A stretch of DNA of 34,159 nt. Origin: Phycisphaerales bacterium. Lineage in GTDB: Bacteria; Planctomycetota; Phycisphaerae; WQYP01. Positions within the stretch are counted from its first letter, which is position 1, and the number at the start of each line of letters is the position of its first letter. Made by a program: the position numbers and the translations under genes. The notes under the pieces are model-generated. The model saw only the letters and a list, made by a program, of their open reading frames with translations, was not told where the DNA came from and ran no database searches. The stretch covers positions 1 through 34,159 of the forward strand of contig JABEVB010000251.1 of NCBI GenBank assembly GCA_013044165.1. The letters are read 5' to 3'. This document shows, piece by piece, positions 18,147 through 26,684 of this stretch.

Positions 18147-18178
18147 CGGGGCGATCCACATGTTTATGGATCGCCCCG
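18147..18178. terminator. Terminator between convergent genes
   Basis: A perfect 12-base stem, CGGGGCGATCCA (18147-18158) with TGGATCGCCCCG (18167-18178), and an eight-base loop lie between the plus gene ending at 18107 and the minus gene ending at 18210. It is followed by a short T-containing tract on the plus strand. It can serve both directions. Confidence 0.75.
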
Positions 18179-18209
18179 TTGCGTTTGCAGCATTGTGTGC
18201 TTTTGAGAC

Positions 18210-19502
18210 TTATTCGCCGGCTGCCTGGGCGGCCGTCTCGATTTCCACTTCGGCAATACCGTCAGGGGTTGCCAGAAACAATTTATCTGAAAGCGGGTGC
18301 GTCGCCTGCGAAAACTTTACCTCCACCTGACGACGCAGCCAGTTGAGCGTGGCGGCATCTTTGGTGGAGAACGCGGTGAGCGACGCTCGGTCGGGTATGG
18401 CGATAAAAAATGTGGTGCCCAGGTGTTGCCGCAGATTTTTGTAAACAATTGGCAGCAGGACGCGAGCGGCATTGTTTGCATCGGCTCCACTGAAATTGAA
18501 CATGGTGTACTGGCCGTATTTGCCGCCGGTCATGCTCATATTGCGCGTGGCCCGAAGCAGGTTTTCCAGGGCGTGCTGATGCAGGGCTTGCTGATCTATT
18601 TCCCACAGGCCAAGGTCGGTATGCGTGATTGGTGCAGTACGGCCCGGCGCCTCGTAGAAAATGGTAAGCCCACTAAGCCATTCCTCCTTCACAACATCGC
18701 CCTCAAGACGCTCGGCCAGCGTGGTGGGCAGAAGCACCGGCAAAACGCGCAGGCTAATTTCATCCCAATCGGCGGCCGGCGAAGTATCACCGGGATGGCG
18801 TACCAAAAGCTTTTCAAAAAAGTCTTTGACGCTTTCGGCAAGTTTGTCGGGCCGCTTGAGATAGTCCTCCCGCAGCGAGACCACTTTTATTTTTACGCCG
18901 CCGACATTGAGTGTGTCGGCATCCAGAGCACTGATCTGTTCCGGCGGCAGATGTTCGCGGGCCAGGTCCACCACCATTTGAATAAACGGACGTTGACCGC
19001 CAATGGCCGCGGTTGCAATCCGCAATGATGCCACAATAGCATCCTGCACAGCGCGGAAGAACTGCATTTCTTCGATGCCGCCGTGACAGCTTACCAATAC
19101 AGCGCGGCACTGGCTCAGTATTGCCCAGAAGCGATAGTCCACCAGGCGCTGGGGGCGACGCAACAGTTTACGCAAACCACCGCTGCTGATAACGCCCTCG
19201 GTTGTGCAGGTCATGTGCGACGTACCAGGCACCTGCTTGACCGGCTGGGACAGACGCACTTCGGGGAACTGCTTCACGAGGCCGCGAAGGGCGGTGCGTG
19301 CTTCTTCGGGCGTAACATCGTCGCTGAATCCCGCGATGCGTGCGGGAGCGTCCGCAGGCGCTTCGCGCAGCTTCAGCACCATGGAAATGCTGCTCGATGG
19401 ATCGTGCAGCACCAACTCGCCATCGGTGCGAGTGTCGGCGAGCCAGTTTTCCGGTGCTAGAATCGAGAACGATTCCGTGGTAATGGTTTTCCAGCCTTGC
19501 AT
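18210..19502 (-). CDS. DUF1444-like protein with N-terminal DUF1795-like region
   Basis: A 430-residue protein without a signal peptide or membrane segment. ATG 19502 is supported by GGAGGGA (19508-19514). The first 150 residues (SFSILAPENWLADTRTDGEL onwards) resemble the DUF1795/PsbP-like fold seen in lipid or surface-associated proteins. From about 180 to the end the order and motifs match DUF1444 (YtpQ family): VVSLREDYLKRP, then THTDLGLWEID with HQHALENLLRATRN, then FFIAIPDRASLTAF and THPLSDKLFLATPDG. This is a rare-looking fusion; both halves are of unknown function. Monocistronic, with a terminator after it. Family assignment is from memory and moderately sure. Confidence 0.75.
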   Translation of the reverse strand: MQGWKTITTESFSILAPENWLADTRTDGELVLHDPSSSISMVLKLREAPADAPARIAGFSDDVTPEEARTALRGLVKQFPEVRLSQPVKQVPGTSHMTCTTEGVISSGGLRKLLRRPQRLVDYRFWAILSQCRAVLVSCHGGIEEMQFFRAVQDAIVASLRIATAAIGGQRPFIQMVVDLAREHLPPEQISALDADTLNVGGVKIKVVSLREDYLKRPDKLAESVKDFFEKLLVRHPGDTSPAADWDEISLRVLPVLLPTTLAERLEGDVVKEEWLSGLTIFYEAPGRTAPITHTDLGLWEIDQQALHQHALENLLRATRNMSMTGGKYGQYTMFNFSGADANNAARVLLPIVYKNLRQHLGTTFFIAIPDRASLTAFSTKDAATLNWLRRQVEVKFSQATHPLSDKLFLATPDGIAEVEIETAAQAAGE

Positions 19503-19572
19503 AATTCCCTCCGGATAAATATCCATCCAACCGCTGGATTGCGTTGCCAAACGACTGCCAAACAAACCAGAT

Positions 19573-19681
19573 GCGGCCCAGAAACGCTACCCTGCGGCAA
19601 ATGTGCCGGGCCGCTTGTACAGATTGTCCGAGTTCCCTCAGGCACAGCGGTCAGATAACGTGCTGCGGCGCTGTGCCTTTT
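19573..19681 (+). ncRNA. Candidate structured RNA ending in a terminator-like hairpin
   Basis: On the plus strand, GCGGCCC (19573-19579) pairs with GGGCCGC (19608-19614), with an internal CGGCA-AATG-TGCCG hairpin as alternative. Then GGCACAGCG (19641-19649) pairs with CGCTGTGCC (19669-19677), followed by TTTTA. This is an orphan terminator with no plus-strand gene upstream, which is what an independent small RNA would leave. No good promoter was found, so it may be only structural. Confidence 0.3.
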
Positions 19682-19766
19682 AGAATGTGTCAATGAGTGT
19701 ATCGCCAAGGTCACGTCATTTGATTGAACTATTTACAGGCAAATGTGCTTATAAGACGCAGCGATA

Positions 19767-20011
19767 ATGAATGTGCCGAACCAGGACGACGATCAGGTTT
19801 TCTATCGGGCGTTGGGCGACGATTTTTATCCGCACCGATCGGCGTGCGGCTGTCGTTTTCCAACGTTGTCGCCATCACGGTGATGCAGCCTGGATGAGTC
19901 GCTGCAATCTACCTGCGTTGCCGTATCGAGGGACTGGCCGGCGATGAGGCGAATTACAGAGGATTATGGGCCATCGAAATGGCGACCGGCTGCAAACGTT
20001 TAACCTCGTGA
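19767..20011 (+). pseudogene. Possible relic of a beta-propeller-like gene
   Basis: In one plus-strand frame, PIGVRLSFSNVVAITVMQPG is interrupted by TGA at 19895-19897, then the frame continues through VAAIYLRCRIEGLAGDEANY and GLWAIEMATGCKRLTS to TGA at 20009-20011. The ending resembles a TolB/PD40-type repeat (WAIEMATG...RLTS). It is too short for an intact gene and has no clear start. Chance resemblance is possible. Confidence 0.3.
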
Positions 20012-20029
20012 TGGCCGAGATGGCCACCG

Positions 20030-21286
20030 TCACGCCGACCTCGGAAATATCCTCTCCATGTGCCGGTGGAGAATATTGCCCGTAACGTTGCGTGCAATGA
20101 CCCCTTCAAACTCCGACAGAGCCCCCAGATATTCGTCGCCCAACTGCGCCGCAACTTTAAAACCCACATGAATAAGTTGCCGCATGTTGGCGTTGTATGC
20201 CGGGCACTTGGGATCGTGCTGCAGCGCCGCAACATACTCGGCGCTGCTCCAGTTGGCCACTTGCTGGCTGGTGGGTAGTTTGCTGCGGTCAATATCTATA
20301 ACCGTGGCGTAGGGTGCGCAGAGCTCATCGCAACGCTGTAGCGCCTGCGCATATATTTTTTTGGCGATCTGCAGGCCGCGTCCTTCCGCCATTGCCAGAC
20401 CAATCACCTCCTCGAGCCAGGTGGTACCGGCGGTTTTGATGTGCAGTCCGGCACCGGTGGCTGCAAGGGTTTGGCGAATCGGTTCGTAGATCGAAAACTT
20501 GTCACTGCCTGAATGAACACTCAGCTTGAGGTTTGTCGGCAGCCCCAGATGTTTTACCGCGTAAGCGATTACCGCCACGTCGTCGGCAAACTCTTTGGCA
20601 AACTGCGCTACATCCCCGTGGTAATCCACTCCTTTGTTGAAACGACCGGTAAACTTGGGGGCAATGGTTTGAATCGGAATCTGTTCAGCTGCAATAGCGG
20701 CCAAAATCAAAAACATTTCACGCGGGGTTTGTGGAGCGGACGTTTCGTCCATTGAAATTTCTGGGATAAAATTAGCGCCGCCGATTTTCCCGGCAATATG
20801 CCGATAAATGCGCCCCGCCTCTTTTACTGCCGCCAGATATTTTTGCGCAACAACGGCGACATCGGCTTGGGCAATGTGCACCGGTTCCGCAATGCCGCCG
20901 ATGCTCAGCGAGCCTATCAGCGGCCGCACCGCCAGCGAAAACGCATCTATCTCAGAGGCAGTGGCGGGCTTGCCAATCAGGTCCGCAACGTCCATTGTAA
21001 AAAAGTCGCTGCAGGCTAAAAATCGCTCCACTGTGGCAAGGCCAATATGGTCGGCATCCACATGGTACGCGCCCGTAAAGCCAAGAGCCTTTACCGCGGC
21101 ATCGGCTTCGATCCGGACGGACGGCGGCTCGGTATGCACAATGTTATGCTCGCGGTTGGACTTATTCCAAACCGGCGAGATGGCTGCGCCGCCGGCTTTT
21201 TGGTACTCCATAAACGCCGCCAGCTGCGCTTTGCCCTGCCGACCGAATCGGTCACCTATGCCAAAACTATATTTCGCTATTTGCAT
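20030..21286 (-). CDS. uxaE: Tagaturonate epimerase family protein
   Basis: A 418-residue protein that matches my knowledge of the UxaE family, enzymes that interconvert D-tagaturonate and D-fructuronate in hexuronate catabolism (typified by Thermotoga). Visible are the N-terminal YSFGIGDRFGRQGKAQLAAF, PVWNKSNREHNIVHTEPPSV, GAYHVDADHIGLATVERF, SDFFTMDVADLIG and, later, KLSVHSGSDKFSIYEPIRQ with AGTTWLEEVIGLA. The length is typical. A promoter-like TTGTCA and CATAAT pair lies upstream. It would let the cell use galacturonate from pectin or alginate-like uronates without the reductase-dehydratase detour. No uxaABC gene is in this window. Stands alone; no obvious operon partner. Confidence 0.8.
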   Translation of the reverse strand: MQIAKYSFGIGDRFGRQGKAQLAAFMEYQKAGGAAISPVWNKSNREHNIVHTEPPSVRIEADAAVKALGFTGAYHVDADHIGLATVERFLACSDFFTMDVADLIGKPATASEIDAFSLAVRPLIGSLSIGGIAEPVHIAQADVAVVAQKYLAAVKEAGRIYRHIAGKIGGANFIPEISMDETSAPQTPREMFLILAAIAAEQIPIQTIAPKFTGRFNKGVDYHGDVAQFAKEFADDVAVIAYAVKHLGLPTNLKLSVHSGSDKFSIYEPIRQTLAATGAGLHIKTAGTTWLEEVIGLAMAEGRGLQIAKKIYAQALQRCDELCAPYATVIDIDRSKLPTSQQVANWSSAEYVAALQHDPKCPAYNANMRQLIHVGFKVAAQLGDEYLGALSEFEGVIARNVTGNILHRHMERIFPRSA

Positions 21287-21487
21287 GCCAGATCACCCCA
21301 ATATTCAGACGCTGCACTGTGTTTCACTACATTATGGTGTCGCAGAAGAATTGACAAGACAGGAAATGTGCATCCAGCCCGACATATCTATACCGCGCGA
21401 TCCGCAGCGTGATGCCATGAAACCTTCGGAAAGTGATTTCGCTCCGGCAGGTTCATCAGCAGCCGCTCGCTGTTCAAGGCTTTGGGC

Positions 21488-21526
21488 AAAAATGGTCGGG
21501 CCGCGGAGGGTTGGTCCGCGGCCCGA
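21488..21526 (-). terminator. Rho-independent terminator of RNase P RNA
   Basis: A perfect 12-base inverted repeat (21496-21507 with 21515-21526, seven-base loop) lies immediately after the 3' end of the RNase P RNA, and on the minus strand it is followed by CCATTTTTG, so T5 (21488-21492). It marks the RNA's 3' boundary. Confidence 0.88.
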
Positions 21527-22019
21527 TTGCGGGATTGACCGATAAGCCGAATTCTGTACCGCTTGGCGGCGGCGGCCATTTATCTGGGAGCGGCATTGCT
21601 GCCGCCCTCGAGCGACCTACCCGGAGCCTTAAGTCCGCCCGTTGACTGATGCCGCGAGCGGCACTTCGCTACTAAGGTAGACAAACCTTCAGCACGCCGT
21701 GTGCAACCATTGACGGGGACTCACACGGTGGCGGTCGAAGGATGCGTCGGGTCAACGCGTCGGCTCCCTATTTGGTCTTGCACCCGGTGGGGTTTGCCTT
21801 GCCGATTCTGTCGCCAGAACCGCGGTGCGCTCTTACCGCACCATTGCACCCTTACCTGCCGCCAGAGGCGACATAGGCGGTATGTTTTCTGTGGCACTTT
21901 CCCGCGCCGCCGACTTTAACTCGACGGCGGGTGGGCGTTACCCACCACCGTACCCTGTGGAGTTCGGACTTTCCTCCCGGCTTTCGCCGAGCGGCCGCCT
22001 GGTCACTCCTGCACCCTCT
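21527..22019 (-). ncRNA. rnpB: RNase P RNA, bacterial class A
   Basis: This is the catalytic RNA of RNase P, which removes 5' leaders from tRNA precursors. On the minus strand it shows the universally conserved GAGGAAAGTCCGAACTCCAC (complement of 21957-21976), GGCAAACCCCACCGGGTGCA followed by AGACCAAATAGGGAGCC, GGCTCCGGGTAGGTCGC, and the 3' ACAGAATTCGGCTTATC (21541-21557). P1 pairs GGAGTGACC near 22010 with GGTCAATCC near 21537, eight of nine bases. At about 490 nucleotides it is longer than the usual 350-400; about 131 bases lie between the P11 flanks (21631-21761) where E. coli has about 25-40. All overlapping open frames are artefacts. Ends are estimated. Confidence 0.95.
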
Positions 22020-22099
22020 ATGCTACAAATTACGATCGGCAAATGCCAGCGGGCTTCATGCCGAATCGTGCGGGCTTGGCGGACCCAAAACAGCGCGTT

Positions 22100-22807
22100 C
22101 TACACGCCCAGCAAACGATTAAGCTGGTAAAGGTCCACCTCGGCAAGGCTGGCGACGGCCTGATCTGCCCATTGGCGAACGTCCCCAAGGCCACTCGTGG
22201 TAGCCACACCAATAACATGCAGGCCCGCAGCGTGCGCAGCGGCCGCGCCGCCGGCGGTATCCTCAAACACCACCGATCGCTGCCGGGCGAGCGATCCATC
22301 GGCACGTATATTCAGAAGATCAAAGGCCTTGTTATAACCTTCGGGTTCAGGCTTGCTGCGACGCACATCATCTATGGAAACAATTACCGGAAAGTGGCTC
22401 TCTAAACCAAAAGCGCTAAGCAGAGGAGTAATTTCATCGCGGCGGGCACCGCTGCAGATGCCTCGCTCTACACCACGCGCCTGCAGGTGCTCGACGAGTT
22501 CGCGAACGCCCGGCAATGGTGATAAAAACCCGCCAAGCTGCCCGGCAAAGATCTGATCTTTCTGGCGACACAGTTCCTCGATAAAGCTATTATCGGCCGC
22601 AAATCCGGCATCGGACAAAATATTCGCAAAAGCTTCGCGATTGCCATACACCATATAGCGCTGCAGGTACTGCTGCGGCGAGATATGAACAATGCGACCG
22701 ACGCGATCGGCGGCGGCGGCAAGCACACTGTTGTAGCATTCCAAATGTAAGGCTTCGGTGTCGGCAATAACGCCGTCAAAATCAAAAATCACGCAACCGG
22801 CGGCCAT
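22100..22807 (-). CDS. HAD-superfamily hydrolase, beta-phosphoglucomutase-like
   Basis: A 235-residue phosphatase or phosphoglucomutase-like enzyme. The frame opens far upstream, but ATG 22807 has GGAG nearby and is followed at once by HAD motif I, FDFDGVIADTEALH (nucleophile Asp9, Asp11). Motif II is in GICSGARRDEI, the Lys of motif III in RRSKPEPEGYNKA, and motif IV in VVFEDTAGGAAAAHAAG. The cap domain lies at about 20-90. Closest feel: beta-phosphoglucomutase or related sugar phosphatases, which fits the local sugar metabolism, but substrate is unproven. It lies about 80 bases before rnpB. Confidence 0.88.
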   Translation of the reverse strand: MAAGCVIFDFDGVIADTEALHLECYNSVLAAAADRVGRIVHISPQQYLQRYMVYGNREAFANILSDAGFAADNSFIEELCRQKDQIFAGQLGGFLSPLPGVRELVEHLQARGVERGICSGARRDEITPLLSAFGLESHFPVIVSIDDVRRSKPEPEGYNKAFDLLNIRADGSLARQRSVVFEDTAGGAAAAHAAGLHVIGVATTSGLGDVRQWADQAVASLAEVDLYQLNRLLGV

Positions 22808-22968
22808 GGCGTCTCCAAAGCGTTTTTTTCGCACCGGCAAACAGCGGGCCGGTCGCAATGGTTGCATCATGCCGCAGACACCAGCGATTGTCACGCAGAT
22901 GACGCCGCTGCGAGCAAAGGTTACAATGCAGGCATTGCGAATGGATTCGTAATCTATTGGAGCGCACG

Positions 22969-23769
22969 ATGGATTTTCTGCTCCCGCATTCGGTGACGTT
23001 TTCACTTATTATTGCGGCGCTTTTGGGCCTGCTGGTTGGACTTGCGCTATGGTTGCATGGTTATAAATCGGCACGATTGGTACTGACCGTACTGCTGACG
23101 GCGGCCGGCGCTTTTTGGGGATACATCGCGCCGCACTATTGGCATAACGCGCCTGTGGCCATTGTGTGTAGCGTGCTGGTGGGCGTTACCGGGGCTATTT
23201 TGGGCTATGTGGGCTTTCGGCTGATGCAGGCTGTCCTGGTGGCGCTGTTGGCGGTGCTATTGGTTGCCGGCGTGATGGCTCATAATGCCGGGGCCTTTGC
23301 CAAGCCGCCACCGCCGCATAAAAACGCCCCCGCCGAAAATCTTGCCGCCCACGCTTTGGACAAAACACAGCCGGCGGCACAAGACCGGGCATGGAAGTAT
23401 TGGCAGCAAGGCCACCATGAGGCGAGTTATCGCTGGCGTCAGTTTGATGCTCTGCCCGCGGCAACGCTTAAGCCGATTAAACGGACCGCGATTGCCACGG
23501 GCATTGTGGTGCTGGCATTAGGATTGTTTTTCGCCAAGCCGTGCAGCTTGGTGTCCACAAGTTGGATTGGCGGACTACTGGGTTTGTGGTCGCTGGGCGT
23601 TCTGGCAGAGTGGCTTAAGCCGGGTTCGCCCAAAATGGCATTTAAGTACATACCCGAATCGCAGTTAATAGTGGCGGTGGGCGTGCTTGGAACATTGATT
23701 CAGCTTGTTCAAGTCTGGATGAGCGGCCACAAAGCGAAGAAGAAGACGGTAGAAGAAAAAAAGGCATAA
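22969..23769 (+). CDS. Multispanning membrane protein (TMEM198/DUF4203-like)
   Basis: A 266-residue membrane protein. ATG 22969 is used because GGAG sits seven bases upstream; a TTG in frame at 22957 was ignored. Hydrophobic helices occur at about 12-33, 38-57, 62-78, 82-104, 172-192, 197-214 and 232-250. Between them is a polar loop with PPPPHKNAPAE and many charged or Gln-rich residues, and the tail is basic (KAKKKTVEEKKA). The Gly-rich helices resemble DUF4203/TMEM198-type proteins of unknown function. Divergent from the HAD gene, with 161 bases between them. Not part of an evident operon. Confidence 0.75.
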   Translation: MDFLLPHSVTFSLIIAALLGLLVGLALWLHGYKSARLVLTVLLTAAGAFWGYIAPHYWHNAPVAIVCSVLVGVTGAILGYVGFRLMQAVLVALLAVLLVAGVMAHNAGAFAKPPPPHKNAPAENLAAHALDKTQPAAQDRAWKYWQQGHHEASYRWRQFDALPAATLKPIKRTAIATGIVVLALGLFFAKPCSLVSTSWIGGLLGLWSLGVLAEWLKPGSPKMAFKYIPESQLIVAVGVLGTLIQLVQVWMSGHKAKKKTVEEKKA

Positions 23770-24243
23770 GGGTCACCATCGCAAGTGGCTGATATCGTAA
23801 CGGGCGCCTGTTTGCTGATAGCATCGAAATAAACAATGCCTCGCATCAAACGACATTGATTGTAAAAACGAGCATTTTGCCAAGACAATTCTCAGTGTGG
23901 CGCATAACGGCATATGCCTGTCAAATACGCAGGCGCTACCGACCAGTCTTCGTAAACCCTATGATACTTTCTTTAAGCAATTTATAGGTCGGATGTTTTG
24001 AAAGCAAACTCCTTTCCGTTAATGGTCTTTATGGCATAATATAGGTCAATATGAAGCATACGACACAAAGCAATGCTTCGGATGGCGCAGGGATAGTCAC
24101 CTGACCATTAAAAAAAGAGAGCAAGCTTGGCGGGGTTGTGGTGATTAATGTTGTGGCACCTGTTGATGTTCCCGCAGTCATCGGATGTTCGTTGTTTGTC
24201 ATGAGGCGCTGAGCCGAGTGATGGAACCGCTTGGAGTATACCC
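23770..24243. other. AT-rich upstream region of the DUF4159 gene
   Basis: A 474-base stretch with no supported gene. It is richer in A and T than its surroundings. A GCATAATATAGG segment near 24033 could be a -10 element for the gene at 24244, though no clear -35 was found. Its possible leader would be near 200 bases. Confidence 0.4.
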
Positions 24244-26610
24244 ATGCGCAGCAAGTTGGCCGGCAAACCATTTAGATTGGTGACTGCATTAAGTCTTTTT
24301 GTTGCGGCGCTGTTCGCTCAAGCACAAGTACTGCGGGCAGACCCACCGGTGAGCAGCGAGCAAGTAGTTAACGCCATACGCCGTGGTGTGGCCTACTTAT
24401 TGGCACATCAGAATCCGAAAACCTGCTGGGAGACTGGCGTTAAGGCCGGCAATCTTCGCCCGGCAGCCAACGCCAAGGCCATCCCTGTCAATCAGTACGG
24501 CGGCGAAACGGCCTTGGTCACAGAAGCGCTCCTTGATGTGGGCCAAAGCCTAAAAATGTCTGAACTCAACATCTTTCACCCGGCCATGCAAAATGCCCTG
24601 AAGTTTTTGACGAAATTGCGACCTTTAACTACCTATGCCGCTTCCTTCCAGGCCAACTGTATGACGCTATTGCCGCGAAAGGAGCGTTACAGAGCGTCAC
24701 TGCGCTATGACGCGCGTTTTCTGCTGGCAACTGTCCACTCCAACGGAGCATACTACTACGCTCACGAGCCGTTCTTGGGGCGGAACCCCGTTATCCCGGG
24801 CGAATGGGACAACTCCAACACACAATATGGAGTCTTGGGAATGTGGGCAGTGGCTCATGCTGGCATGGAAGTACCCACCAGCTACTGGCGCTTAGCGGCC
24901 CTGCATTGGCGCAAAACGCAATATCCCGACGGAGCATGGAATTACATGCAATGGGGCTTTCCCAACGGACCGATGCCTAAACCTGGACCAAAGGATTCGC
25001 CGAATGTCTTTTTGCGATGGCAGCCCTTTACCCCGGCCGGCGTTGCCAGCTTGTTTATTTGCGATGAATACCTGTTTGAAAGCCCTCGACTCCATGCCGT
25101 GGCAGACCCTAACATTCTTCGCGGCTTGGCGTACATTAATGCAAATTTTCGACCCGATACCAAAAATCTATATGCCATGTACGGCATCGAGCGCGTCGGC
25201 CTGGCCAGCGGCCTGAAAACGTTTGGCAACAATGATTGGTATCTCGATTTCGCCAATACCTTGGTTCATAACCAGAAGGGCGATGGGAGCTGGGGCGGAA
25301 ACCTTGGTTTTGTCGGCATGGACGACAACATCGGCACCGCTTATGCCCTGCTAATATTAGACCGCGGCCTCAACCCGGTGCTTATCAACAAACTCTGGTA
25401 TGGCAACAACTATTACGGCCAATGGAACAGCCGCCAGCGCGATGCCGCCAACTTCGTCAGTTGGGTCAGTACCACCTTTGAAGCCCCGCTGAACTGGCAG
25501 GCGGTAAGCATCAGCACCCCGGCGCATGATTGGCTCGACTCGCCGCTGCTGTACATCGCCGGGCACAAAGACCCTAAATTCTCCAAGGATGACATCGCCA
25601 AAATTGGCCGCTATATGGATGATGGCGGCCTTGTATTGGCCAACTGCGACCAGCAATCCCAACGATTTAAGCGGGCCATGATGAAATTGGGCGAGGCGGC
25701 CGTGAACAACCAATATTCCTTCAAGCCGCTCCACCGCACCAGTTTGATTTACCACATGCAGCCCTGGTATCACCCGCAAACCTACGGCAAATTGATGGGC
25801 CTTTGGAATGGCGTTCGGTATCTTATGATTATCAGCACCACCGATTGGGGCTCCGCGTGGCAGGCACACCGCTTTAACGAGCGTGACCGCTGGGAGTTGC
25901 CCGCCAATATTTATTTTTATGCCACCGGCAATAGTTCGCTCACCGACCGGCTCCATTCGCTGGCGGTAAGCCCCGGCGCCGGCGGAAACGTACACATGGC
26001 GATGGGCCAATTGCAATATGCCGGCAACTGGAACCCCGAGCCAGCCGCATGGCAGCGGTTCAGCAACATCGCATCGAGCCAGTATGGCATGTCGGTCAGT
26101 CTGCAGAACATTCAAGCCGGCCAACTGCAACCCAAACACGCCTGCCCGCTGATGCACATGCTGGGAACCGGCAAGTTTACACTTACATCGTCGCAGATTG
26201 CGGATATCAAATCTTACCTGAATGCCGGCGGCATACTGTTTGGCGAGGCGGCTGGCGGAAATCCTGAGTTTACCAACAGTTTTTCAACGCTGGTACAAAA
26301 ACTGTATCCGGGGCAGCATCTGCAACATGTACCCGATGCTTCCAGCCTCTTTACCGGCCACAACCCCGGCGGTACCGATGCCACGCACGTTACTTACCGC
26401 AAATATTTTGTTAACCAGCATGGCATTAAACGTACACCCTCACTGCTGGGCATATCACAAAATGGACGCTGGGTTGTCATTTTTTCGCAGTATGACATTA
26501 CCAGCGGCCTGCTGGGAACCAACACCTGGGGCATAGACGGTTACGCACCAAGCTCGGCGCAGGCGCTGGCCCGCAATATAGTTGCCTACGCCGCCGCTCA
26601 CGCGCATTGA
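24244..26610 (+). CDS. Secreted protein with prenyltransferase-like repeats and two DUF4159 modules
   Basis: A 788-residue exported protein. Signal peptide at 1-32 (LVTALSLFVAALFAQAQVLRA). Residues about 35-385 look like an alpha/alpha-toroid of the squalene-cyclase/prenyltransferase type (AIRRGVAYLLAHQ near the start, the QW-like KGDGSWGGN at about 345). The C-terminal half carries two DUF4159-like Rossmann-like modules, about 415-575 (KDDIAKIGRYMDDGGLVLAN and then RYLMIISTTDWGSAW) and about 582-785 (SSQIADIKSYLNAGGILFGE). This architecture is known in planctomycetes, but its biochemical role is unclear to me. GGAG eight bases before ATG 24244 supports the start. Monocistronic. Probably acts outside the cytoplasmic membrane. 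Confidence 0.85.
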   Translation: MRSKLAGKPFRLVTALSLFVAALFAQAQVLRADPPVSSEQVVNAIRRGVAYLLAHQNPKTCWETGVKAGNLRPAANAKAIPVNQYGGETALVTEALLDVGQSLKMSELNIFHPAMQNALKFLTKLRPLTTYAASFQANCMTLLPRKERYRASLRYDARFLLATVHSNGAYYYAHEPFLGRNPVIPGEWDNSNTQYGVLGMWAVAHAGMEVPTSYWRLAALHWRKTQYPDGAWNYMQWGFPNGPMPKPGPKDSPNVFLRWQPFTPAGVASLFICDEYLFESPRLHAVADPNILRGLAYINANFRPDTKNLYAMYGIERVGLASGLKTFGNNDWYLDFANTLVHNQKGDGSWGGNLGFVGMDDNIGTAYALLILDRGLNPVLINKLWYGNNYYGQWNSRQRDAANFVSWVSTTFEAPLNWQAVSISTPAHDWLDSPLLYIAGHKDPKFSKDDIAKIGRYMDDGGLVLANCDQQSQRFKRAMMKLGEAAVNNQYSFKPLHRTSLIYHMQPWYHPQTYGKLMGLWNGVRYLMIISTTDWGSAWQAHRFNERDRWELPANIYFYATGNSSLTDRLHSLAVSPGAGGNVHMAMGQLQYAGNWNPEPAAWQRFSNIASSQYGMSVSLQNIQAGQLQPKHACPLMHMLGTGKFTLTSSQIADIKSYLNAGGILFGEAAGGNPEFTNSFSTLVQKLYPGQHLQHVPDASSLFTGHNPGGTDATHVTYRKYFVNQHGIKRTPSLLGISQNGRWVVIFSQYDITSGLLGTNTWGIDGYAPSSAQALARNIVAYAAAHAH

Positions 26611-26684
26611 CACGGCCGAGGCACACAGCCCGCCCTCCTTACCAACGACTGCGTCGGTCAGCCGTGGCAGGCTTCGCTGACACC

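Larger units (their letters stand above)
19503..20029. other. Gap with candidate structured RNA and relic
   Basis: A 527-base region between two minus-strand genes holds no intact gene. It contains stem-loops at 19573-19614 and 19641-19677 (see the candidate RNA) and a short open stretch with an internal stop (see the pseudogene entry). The rest shows nothing I can name. Confidence 0.5.

Noticed and set aside
21541-22130. Several short open frames
   Set aside because: They overlap the RNase P RNA and its conserved core, so they are not coding.
25357-26157. 266-codon minus-strand open frame
   Set aside because: Antisense to the DUF4159 protein and without motifs or a ribosome site.
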